A stretch of DNA of 64,000 bases, taken from Antedon mediterranea (taxonomy: Eukaryota; Echinodermata; Crinoidea; Comatulida; Antedonidae). Positions 34,277 to 44,086 of the stretch are shown in pieces (within the stretch, counting starts at the first letter, position 1; every line of letters starts with the position of its first letter). The notes beneath the pieces were generated by a model. It was not told the DNA's origin and did no database searches. It was given only the letters and a program-made list of their open reading frames with translations. The position numbers were made by a program, and so were the translations under genes. The stretch lies in contig NC_092676.1 in assembly GCF_964355755.1 (NCBI RefSeq), positions 28,378,288 to 28,442,287 on the forward strand, read 5' to 3'.

Positions 34277-34500
34277 TTGTGCAAGGTTTTAAATGACCGC
34301 AAAAGATCATCTATTTTATATACATCACATACATTATCAGATATATACAATATATTAATTTATACATATAATACATGTACGTATAGAAACACAATGAATT
34401 CTTGCAAACAAATCTTTACACAAAGTTTGTATTCGACGATTCATTTTCATTATCGTTTTTTTCCTTAAAGTTTTTATTATTGTCTTTAGAATTCTCATTT
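34277..34500 (+). repeat. Orphan copy of Ig-unit upstream flank
   Basis: gtgcaaggttttaaatgacc at 34277 matches 13130 and 16520, and atatattaatttatacatat follows as in those flanks. Then acaaagtttgtattcgacga, tatcgttttt and attgtctttagaatt match 25360-25450. No Ig coding sequence follows. The last third overlaps the final exon of the minus-strand SIKE-like gene. Confidence 0.6.
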
Positions 34501-36209
34501 TCTTCTTCTTCTTCTATTATCTTTGTGTGCTGAGTGTGCATGCGTCTACTTATTTCCAACATCTCTCGCAATCCTTGGTTTTCTATTAACAGACGCGCCA
34601 TCATTTCTTCCATGGCAACAGCCGCTTTTTGGTCCAGGTCGTTGTCGGGTGTTACGGGTGAGGTTAACATTCCGTGAGGTTTCTCTTCACATTGCTGAAA
34701 AATAACGGTAAAAAGTAGTAAAAATGTTTTGTGTCAAAAACGATTTTAAGTATGACGATTTTAAGTATGACGATTTGGTGCCAGTGATCAACAATCATAA
34801 ACTATTTGATCCAAAAACAAATATAATCATAACAAAAATGTCTTTTTCGAAAAATTCTGCAATTTCGCTTACAAATATAATCACTTTAAAAATGTGAAAG
34901 GGTCTGGGATGCTTTGCTCTAATGAAATTTACACCATTTCCAGGCACTTGGAGGTACAGTATGGTTGCTCTACAACTGTACCCTAGGATCTGCACAATTG
35001 ACTTGACCAAAGAACATTTCCTTACTGTATTAGAATAGCCACTGCGTGTTTGTTGTTAAAATTGTTATCTATAACTACGGTACTCATAAATAATAGTAAG
35101 AAAATGAATCCTTACCATATTAGCTATTACCAGCTTTAAAATTGTTATCTATAACTATGGCACTCATAAAATAAAAACCATATATACCATATTAGTTGAT
35201 AATGCTGCAACTTGTTCTGTTCTATTAGCCATCACCAGCTTGCTAACTTGTTCTCTGTAACTACTCATAATAAGCTCAAGTGCTGATTGGTGTTCGTCTA
35301 ATGCGAGTCGTAAATCTTTGTTCTCTCGTTGAAGTTCTCGTATCTGTCGGTTCTCCTGCTGTATTCCTAGGATTAGTGATGATCTGGGTCGGTGCCGCGC
35401 GACTTGGTTCATCTCCTCCACTTCCTCTTGATACTATTCAAAGCACATTTATTTTTTAAAATGTACTCAATTTAGAATACTTTAATTCTTAATAAGCTTA
35501 TTGTATGACTGCATTTTCATGGATGCCAGAAGGGAAGTGCGAGGTGGGTCGACCCTAAACAACATGGAGGCTCACGATGGAGAAGGAAAAAGATGGATTT
35601 TGCTGTAGATCTTGGAATGAAGTTAAAATTAAAGCTGGAAACAGAACTGACTTGAGAGACCATCTTGTAGGATAGGTAAGTAAGCTAGCTTATGTAATAT
35701 GAAGAATATGAATAATATGTACATATCATAACCAATACTAATCAAGGTAAGTAAATAATGTAAGGTTTCTGGACTAAAACATCAGTAGGAATAAGCTGCA
35801 CACCTGCTCTGGTGCGAAACCATCTTCATTCAAGTTCGCACGTACAGCATTAGCAAATTTTCGTGATTTAAACAAAATATAGCAACACGATTTTGTTTGC
35901 TATGCGCGGGAACAGGTACAAGTGTAAAAGACCCTTAAATTATTTTTCCTTTCGAGGGTGTATATTGTGAATGTACAGTTACCATAGACAGACATTAAGA
36001 ATGTTAAATTCATTGTTACAAATGTACAGTTACCATAGACAGACATTAAGAATGTTAAGCTCATTGTGACAAACCTGTTTCATGGCATCAATTTTTTTGT
36101 GTAATGTTGTTGTTTGCTCAATCAATGTGTCCGCTGCGTTGTCATGTTCTCTCAACCTCTCCACTAAACGCTTTGCATCATTCAACACTTGTTCTATTGT
36201 AAGACTCAT
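34416..36209 (-). CDS. FGFR1OP2/SIKE1-like: SIKE1/FGFR1OP2-family coiled-coil protein
   Basis: Three coding exons, all with phase-0 joints: 36075-36209 (MSLTIEQVLNDAKRLVERLR...), 35188-35433 (YQEEVEEMNQVARHRPRS, GIQQENRQIRELQREN, EHQSALELIMSSYREQV) and 34416-34694 (QCEEKPHGML, then a coiled coil LLIENQGLREMLEISRR). Total is about 219 residues, within the family range. SIKE1 and FGFR1OP2 are coiled-coil members of the STRIPAK phosphatase-kinase complex and bind striatins. SIKE1 also restrains IKK-epsilon/TBK1 signalling. Exon 2 is close to the vertebrate sequence. The region that in vertebrates holds an EMxxVMRKA helix is missing or much changed. The C-terminal 30 residues are Glu/Asn/Lys-rich and not family-like. 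That part is antisense to the Ig-flank copy at 34277-34500. Confidence 0.9.
35034..35165 (-). repeat. Decayed partial duplicates of SIKE-like exon 2 end
   Basis: Two stretches share aaaattgttatctataacta, then tactcataa or cactcataa, and resemble the end of exon 2 and its donor (35188-35275). The nearer one even keeps a catattag-cttac donor context. Both lack a usable frame. Confidence 0.45.
35971..36065. repeat. Tandem 50-bp duplication in intron 1 of the SIKE-like gene
   Basis: aatgtacagttaccatagac, then agacattaagaatgttaa, occurs twice back to back, ending about 10 bp before the exon 1 donor at 36074. Confidence 0.75.
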
Positions 36210-36891
36210 TGCCAACTATGTTGTACGCTTTACAGTACAGTTTTATTAATTTCTGAAAAGTTGAAAAAGTAACATACTTATTACAATGATATGGTTTACC
36301 AGATAAGTAAGGTCCTGACATATAATACTACTTCTTACCATAACTAGGCTATCTGTATTAGTAAGCTAGCAATTACTACTAGTACTACTATCTACTACTG
36401 TACCGACTGCAGTCAGTTCTAGGCCTACTTCTACTATCACAAACAGTAGCTACTGTATGCCTGCCCTATAGGTAGGCTCTAACTAGGCCTAGGCCTAGTG
36501 AAAATGTATTCAGTTCATTCAGATAAATAATTAATTGCAAAAAGTAGTATATTTATGTTCAAAAAGACAACATTTTATGCATTTCCAGTAAATAATATAC
36601 GAATAAATAAATAGTAAGGGTATCTAAATTCTCTAGGCCACTACTTTAAGTTCCTGGTTAAAATACATCAATCAACTGACCGGAACGGTTACGTTTCCGA
36701 GGCTAACAATTGAAAAATTAAACGTAAAATTGACAACAGTATGAGGCCTAGCATTTGCTTCGAATTCAGTATAAATAATCCAATGTTGTAATTAAAATGT
36801 CCAAATAATACATTCTTCATATTGTATATATATTGATTTCATGAGAATATTATCACATTATGCAAAAATGTGTAATTTATTGAAGAAAACT

Positions 36892-36965
36892 TACCAAAAA
36901 CAAGAACAATATGGACACACTTTTTATTCCGGCGTTCGGTGATGAATAATATGCAAATTTCGGTT
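36892..36965 (-). other. Possible 5' UTR exon of the SIKE-like gene
   Basis: On the minus strand a good donor (gtaagttttc) follows cttgtttttg at about 36893. An acceptor-like tacag near 36232 precedes the coding exon. This would give an untranslated first exon. There is no coding evidence, so it rests on splice signals alone. Confidence 0.25.
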
Positions 36966-38899
36966 GACCTCACTTCCGGGTCATCATTTCTAATCGATTA
37001 TTATTACAGTATAGTAGCGGCCTACTTTAATAACAAAAAGTATTTTCTAATGCAACATTTCACCAATATCCGCATGAACTGGCATCCCCCTAATACTTTA
37101 ATTCGTTCTATACATTTAAATTATATTTTGAAATATATTGAGTAGACAATAGTAGGGCCTATCTTGTAGATCTTAGTCTGATGCGTTGTCAGGATGTTTT
37201 CCATTCAAAGCTATTGATTAAGCATGGAGTAAAGAATATTCTTTAGTAAGGTCTCTTTAAGTAAGGCCTATATTATACTGAAACGGGAAAACATGTCTTA
37301 TGTTCTTATGTAGGCCTAAACGATGATAATGAATGCAATCTAGATTGATATGGTTGCCATGTTTTATGGGTTGGATTGAGTTTTTTTTTTACTTCACAAC
37401 AAGTAGATGAAAATATCAATACTAATCAATCATTAATTAATCAATCAATCGATATTAGGCCAATTGAGATAAACATAGTAATGATAACATACAATGATAT
37501 AAAGACACAATACCAAAGATCTATATCTAAATAGCTTATATTTTATCACGATAACAAATTACATAGTGCTCGCGAACCCTGCATGTCGTCTGTTGATAAC
37601 AGCTTTGGCGCGTAATAAAGTTTGTGCACATTTTGAGCTCTAATCGATGACAAAATCTAATCTTAGTTATTGTTACATCAAGAACAGATGTTACAGTATG
37701 CGCGCGGTCATCAGACCCGACCCGATTTAAAAATAATTCGCTTAATTTGAAAGACCCTCTCATCCTAAACAAACATCGAAGGATTTCGCATTCACAAAGC
37801 CACCTTGGAAATACGGTACACAGTATTTTAATTACGCTGTCTTTTGTACGGAAGCTTCTAAGTGCCATCCATTTGGCGACTTGTCAGGATAATTTATAAT
37901 GGTCATATATTGATTATAAATTACCTTGACAAGTCGCCAAGTGGATGGCGCTTAGAAGCTTCCGTGCTATACGTGTTTTAAAGGACGATTCCTATTGGTC
38001 AAAGATTCACTTATGCGCCGGGAACCATAGCAAGCTGGATGTTTTCATATTCGAGCGTTTGTGACATAGCGGGACTTAACACGCGAGAAGCAGTAGGCCT
38101 AAAGGAATGTAAACACTGACACTAACGGGCACTGGGTTTGTAGGCGTGGAATATGTGGGACCTCTAAATTAGAATCCAATTCAAACCGTGGAATTATTGT
38201 ATTATACTGATTTAAACGAACAATTGTCGAAGTTGTTATGGCTGTAACCGGGGGATGCAATAATTGTGTGAAGTATCTTCTATTCTTGTTCAATTTCGTT
38301 TTCTTGGTGAGTAGCCTACATTTACTCCTTCTGTTTCTCATATAGGTATTTACTGATATACAGTAAGCATTGTGTTTTGATGTGTTACAAAATGTTCTCA
38401 TAATATATTTCTGTTTAAATAACTTTATGGATTTACAATTATAATTAAATTAGAAGAATTATGGATGTGAAACAATATTTCCTGGAATCTTTGTACTTTC
38501 ATTATGTTGTTTATTAATCAATCGCGAGGTTGGGTAGGGGGGGGGGGGCGATATATATTTTAAAAATGTCGTCATTATAAATTAAGTTTTTATTGTAGAT
38601 AATAGAACCAACATATTTAAAAAAATAAAATTACACAACGTATAGATTGTTTGAGACTGACCTATGACCTTTCAAAGACCTAATGGTAATTAACCAGCAT
38701 ACATCACATGGTATCATTATGAAATTAATTGGTAATGTTTACATACGAATGTTTCAACAAAGTCGCAGTCATCACACTTTGTCGGTTAATTATTTCATAA
38801 TGAATACGCTTTTCTTAAATTGATATTTAGTATAGACACAATGCGTGAGATCGTTAGGAGATAATTAAAATGTAATGTAATTAGCATAAAGGTGCACCT
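36966..38899. other. No gene recognised
   Basis: Apart from the palindrome at 37851-37963 and a poly-G run at 38540-38548, I see no exon with homology or convincing codon structure. The open frame on the minus strand at 37536-37868 has no recognisable motif and runs into the palindrome. Confidence 0.4.
37851..37963. repeat. Near-perfect palindrome, arms about 51 bp
   Basis: Left arm ggaagcttctaagtgccatc..., right arm ...gatggcgcttagaagcttcc, with tggcgacttgtca facing tgacaagtcgcca, around a loop of about 11 bp. It can form a long hairpin. It is likely a palindromic MITE, though flanking duplications are not obvious. Confidence 0.75.
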
Positions 38900-38955
38900 A
38901 AGTGCTGGCATGGGCCACTCATCACCAAAGTGCTGGCATGGGCCACTCATCACCA
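38900..38955. repeat. Tandem duplication of 28 bp
   Basis: aagtgctggcatgggccact plus catcacca occurs twice in a row with no change. Confidence 0.85.
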
Positions 38956-38999
38956 AAGTAAGGAGGTTACCGTATCCAGCTTGGCAGAGAGTTGCATAT

Positions 39000-39880
39000 T
39001 CATCAGTATCCGATACATACTTTAGTAGTTAGTATATGAATATACAATACTTAAAGTTAGTAAGAATATACAATACTTAAAGTTAGTAGGAATATACGAT
39101 ACTTAAAGTTAGTATACAAATATACTATACTTAACTGAGTTAGTATACAAAATATACAATACTTAAAGTTAGTATACAAATATACAATACTTAAAGTTAG
39201 TATACAAAATATACAATACTTAAAGTTAGTATACAAATATACAATACTTAAAGTTAGTATACAAATATACTATACTTAACTGAGTTAGTATACAAAATAT
39301 ACTATACTTAAAGTTAGTATACAAATATACTATACTTAACTGAGTTAGTATACAAAATATACTATACTTAACTGAGTTAGTATACAAAATATACTATACT
39401 TAACTGAGTTAGTATACGAATATACAATACTTAAAGTTAGTATACAAATATACTATACTTAACTGAGTTAGTATACAAATATACAATACTTAAAGTTAGT
39501 ATACAAATATACTATACTTAACTGAGTTAGTATACAAAATATACTATACTTAACTGAGTTAGTATACAAAATATACTATACTTAACTGAGTTAGTATACA
39601 AAATATACTATACTTAACTGAGTTAGTATACAAAATATACAATACTTAAAGTTAGTGTACGAATAAGTTCTATACAAATATAATACTTAAAGTTAGTATA
39701 GGGCTATGGAAACTTTATACTTAAAGTCAATATACGATATGCCTACAAATACGTACACTTAAATCAAATTATACGAATAGGCTTACTTAAAGTTAGTCTT
39801 AATGCTACTACTAATGTTAGTATCCCATCATTATTTTTAGTAAACGACTTTACTTAAAGTCAGTATACAAATGCTAGTAC
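39000..39880. repeat. AT-rich minisatellite
   Basis: More than 20 units built on ttagtatacaaatatac followed by either aatacttaaag or tatacttaactgag. The two unit types, about 28 and 32 bp, are mixed in an irregular order. Units decay towards 39880. Confidence 0.85.
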
Positions 39881-40223
39881 AACCTAAAACGATACGATGG
39901 TGTTAGAATTAATTATCTGATTACACCATCAACATAGTTTTGAGGTAATTAAAATCATATCAACGTGACCTGATATTATACAATACTCAAATGAAATATG
40001 TCACATCTATACAACTGTGACTATTAGAAACTAAAATAATATTTCGAATTATAAACGACGTAATTGATACTGAAGACTAGTTAAATATCTATCAGCATAA
40101 TTGATAATACTGATCTGTAACTTGCACTATGCATGAAGGTAGCAGGTGCGGTACTGAAACGAATCTGAGAAATGTAACCGCCGGAATTAGTATCCGTATC
40201 ATCATCATGCTAAAGCCCTGTCT

Positions 40224-41775
40224 GGGTCATTCTTCAGTAAGTGTCTAAAATCGTGTCCCGATACTTTGGTGGGATAGAGACTGAAAATTCATCATTAAAA
40301 AATAAAAATTCTTGACTTAAATCATAATCAACATTATTGTAAATATAATTAATTACATAAAACAAAGATAATTACATTGATATTGTTAATTTTTATAAAA
40401 ATGTTTCAGGCAACCCCCTAAAATCCTATGTCCCGATCGTACATCTTCAATTTTATGATCGCCGTATATATTTGATAACAGGACTTTTGTTATCGAAAAT
40501 ATTGTAAAAAGTTAGTTAATCATGATTTCATGCGATTATTTTCTTCGAAATACATCTCTACATACATTAAATCTCAAACTTTAAAGTTTTTGTTTTGAAA
40601 AGGCTTGTCCCGCAGTTTTGTGTCATTTCCGTCACATAATTTAAATGTACCGTCTACAGTTTAATGAACGGCGGGGAAAAAAATTGACTGTGCGTTGTAA
40701 ACATACGAAGATATTGAAATTAAACTAGCCGCACATCATTTTCAATAAAAGAGGAAAAAAGCTAAAAAAACAAGGTTTTAGAAAAATTACAGCTGCGTAC
40801 CTTTATTGAATGTCATATCCGAACGGTATAGAACTCATTAAATAATTATAATTTCTGTTTTTTTTCAACTGGAAGTACAAGTTATTCACGGTATCTAGAA
40901 GTATGCAATCCGTCTCCGCTGTCAGACATGCCTACGATGTGATCCTAGGCTGTCCAATGCTAAATACATCATCTCCGTCACGGTCAGCTCCGTCACATTT
41001 CCCAATGTTTCGTTGTGACGGAGATGACGGCCCGTGACGGATATGACTTTTTGTTATTGCCAGGGCCTTTTTTTGTTGTACATTCTGTTTTGTATATCTT
41101 TATTATGTTATTACATTGTATATCTATGTGACTCTGGTCAATAAACATAATCAAATCATATCTTAAAGTCATATCCGTCACATGATTTTTTAGGTTCGTC
41201 ATATCCGTCACGGTTTCATCTCCGTCACATGGATATTTTATCCTTTTAAATCCTAAAATATTTAAGTAATGAACGCAATTATGTGGTATATTGAAATATA
41301 AACAATATTCTTCTACTATGTCAATGGATAGTAATATTAGTTCAACAGAATTTTGGTAAAACATCAGTGACAGTCATACTATTTTCTGAAAATTATTATT
41401 TTTTGGAATAGTAAATGGTTTTGAACGTATAACATCATACTTATAAATGTTAAAACAATCATTTTTTGATTAATAGAGACAAAAATAATATATAGTATCA
41501 AAGAATTAATAATGGAAATAATTTTATAATTCCTGAACCGTTATTTTTTCTATCTTTGTATATTCCATAAATGTGACGGAAATGACAGTAACATAGAACC
41601 ATGTATTTATAAATACGAATAAAATACGAAATATATAATAAAGATTGCGCCAAACATACGCTTGCCATGTAATACATGTTCATTTATCTGAATAAACTTT
41701 TAAAATTTAAAAAATGCAAATTTTAAAATCGATTTTTTATAAACCTGAAATTAGACACTTACTGAAGAATGACCC
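40224..41775. mobile_element. 1552-bp terminal-inverted-repeat element, 4-bp target duplication
   Basis: The outer 25 bp are perfect inverted repeats, starting GGGTCATTCTTCAGTAAGTG at 40224 and ending with its reverse complement at 41775. GTCT flanks both sides (40220-40223, 41776-41779). The target is a copy of the AAGCTCTGTCTACACTATC MITE: its left piece is taaagccct and its right piece is acactatcaaactttatg. Inside, the word TCCGTCAC or its complement GTGACGGA recurs about ten times between 40625 and 41585, often as catctccgtcac or gtgacggatatgac. A 123-codon frame (41364-40993, minus) encodes these words as VTDMT repeats and has no family match I know. No transposase is recognised. Confidence 0.85.
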
Positions 41776-41925
41776 GTCTACACTATCAAACTTTATGTTA
41801 TGAAACGTGATGTGGCCATATATGGATATGATGATGTCATATCACTAACGTATTTGGGCATATCACTACCATATTTGAGCACAACCAATTTGATAGTACA
41901 ATGTAGACGGTAATAAATGCAACCT
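41776..41925. mobile_element. AAGCTCTG-type MITE split by the 1552-bp element
   Basis: gtctacactatcaaacttta, gatgtggccatatatggata and tttgatagta then gtagacgg follow the same layout as the copies at 51718 and 63536. The left few bases of this copy lie at 40211-40223. Confidence 0.75.
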
Positions 41926-42035
41926 AGAACGTTCTTGCATGGGACGTTAACTATTATTTACTTTCGATTGCGCACAATATTAGACAAATAAAACTATTGT
42001 AAGGGTATGTCCGTATTTATGATTAATTCTGTGTT

Positions 42036-43810
42036 ATAGATTCAAGATTCAAGATTCAAGAAATTTTATTTGTCCATAAAAATGGAAATTCACTTTGCTT
42101 GGTAGATTAAAACAACAATATTGCAACAATTTAAAAACGTGCAGTATAATAACAGATTAAAAATACAAGATAAAAAGTTAAAAATACTGTTAACAAGGCC
42201 AACAGCCATTAAGTCGCGTGCTACAATGCATAGTGATACCGGACCGACAGACAGACCGACAGACAGACAGACAGAGAGACCGACCGACCGACATAGTGAA
42301 CTATACTGACCGAAATTACTGAACATGTTTAAAAATGTTGAAATGTTTAAAAACATTTATTTTTTTTAAATTTACACGTGCGTAGCCTGTCACTTTCGAC
42401 GTGCTCGTATAACGTAATTTCGAGTTGAAAAGTAAGTCAAGAAAACAGAAATCGGGCAAAAACAGTGCGCAATAACATTTAACGCACAGTGCGCGCGCAA
42501 ACATATGCGCACTCATGGCAATTTTGTAAACGCTTAAAATTGCCTGAAATGTACTCTCATTTCTTCGAAAATAAATTTTGAAAATGTTAAGCGCGCGTAC
42601 GCATGCGTTACATGCCCTACGCACGTAATTGTATTGCCATATGATGATTTATGCCCTGAAATTTATGAGTACCAAATTTTATTTAATTGTGATTCATGGT
42701 TGTGAAGATATGATTATAAACGTGATTTCGTTAAATCGTGCGTAGACCGCGTAATTTTTTATTGCGCACCGTGAAAACATAACCACATTGATTCCTGGCC
42801 ATAAGGAATATACTGTGGAAAATTGACCTAGCTAGATTAAACTGATATCAAGATAAGGTCTTAAAGCGATAAAACGCATAGTGATACCGGACCGACAGAC
42901 AGACAGACAGACAGACAGACCGACAGACAGACCGACAGACAGACAGACAGACAGACCGACCGACCGACATAGTGAACTATAGAGTCGCTTCCACGCGACT
43001 AAAAATGTAAAACTATTAAAAATTGCATTAACGTCTTACATTAGAATTAAAAATATGAATGCTTTTACAACGGATTTTCTAGTTCTACAAAGATTTGCTC
43101 TTGGAGGTCGTAGCCTAATGCCTGATCTATTTAAGTTATAACAGTAATGTAACGGATGAGTGGGGTCTTTCATAATATTGTTTACTTTTTTTTAGAATAC
43201 TCTTTTCATAGATAAATGAACAAGGCGTTAGATCAGCTTTAATAATACGTTGTGCAATTTTACGTGGTTTCTCAATATTTTTCCTATCATTTTCAGTAAA
43301 GTTACCATAAAAACATCCAATGCTAAAAGATAAAATATTTTGAATAATACTTTGATAAAATAGAATTAAAATACTGTTATCAACTCTAATTTGCTTGAGT
43401 TTTCTGAGAAAGTAGAGCCTTTGAGATGCCTTCTTGGAAATCATGAGAGAGTTTGACTCCCATTTTAATTTGTTGTCAATTATAGTGCCTAAGTATTGTA
43501 TTGGGTTACTCTTTCAACCTCGGTTTCTTTAATAGTTATTACATTATGTTCTGCTGCGGTTTTACGAAAATCTATTATCATCTCTTTGGTTTTAGTAATA
43601 TTAAGTATTAAGTTCATATCCTCACACCAATTAACAAATCTTCCAACTTCATTAACAAATTCATTTACATTATGCTTACTATCGCAAAGAAAACCACTAA
43701 TTACAGTATCGTCAGCGTATTTTACAATATTGCAATCTTTACTTAAAATATTAAAACTACTAGAATAAAAAGAGAACAAAATTGGAAAAATAACACATCC
43801 TTGAGAAGCT
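42036..43810 (-). mobile_element. Second non-LTR retrotransposon (LINE), 3' part, interrupted
   Basis: Minus-strand frames encode the end of a reverse transcriptase: SQGCVIFPILFSFYSS, the catalytic VKYADDTVISG, WCEDMNLILNITKTKEM and DFRKTA near 43810-43560, then KKASQRLYFLRKL in another frame (43444-43136). The 3' terminus at 42036-42060 is a repeat of attcaag, as seen in LINEs with microsatellite ends. It is a different family from the element at 28140. A MITE-like element at 42212-43000 splits the 3' UTR. Confidence 0.75.
42212..43000. mobile_element. MITE with AGTCGCGTG ends and GACA/GACC microsatellites
   Basis: Starts aagtcgcgtg and ends cacgcgact. Two internal blocks (42227-42305 and 42878-42981) read catagtgataccggaccgac, a (gaca/gacc)n tract, then gacatagtgaactata. 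The centre is rich in gcgc words. It has no coding capacity. It is nested in the LINE 3' UTR. Confidence 0.65.
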
Positions 43811-44086
43811 CCAACACTGATAGATTCTTTGTCTTATATCTATTATATAAATATTATACATCTATTATATATATAATGAGTAAATATCTATTATGGATGT
43901 GTCATCTGCCTTTCAGTCATCACTTCTCGCGCACCTGTTTATTTTTCTCTCTCGTTTTACCTGGTGTGCTGCTTGAAACAAAACTTTAGTGTTTATTCAT
44001 CTTTCCATTTTGTTAATTTCCATCGCCTAAGAAAACAAGCATTGGAAATTAAAGATTAGATTATACTCCGTAATTAAAGTGCTCCG

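Noticed and set aside
37536-37868. 110-codon minus-strand frame as a gene
   Set aside because: It has no recognisable domain and no splice context, and its N-terminus runs into a palindromic element.
39000-39660. Regular short repeats resembling a CRISPR array
   Set aside because: Units are contiguous with no unique spacers, the host is eukaryotic and no cas genes are near. It is a minisatellite.
42090-42356. 88-codon minus-strand frame with SVGLSVCLSVG repeats
   Set aside because: It is translated from a GACA/GACC microsatellite inside a MITE.
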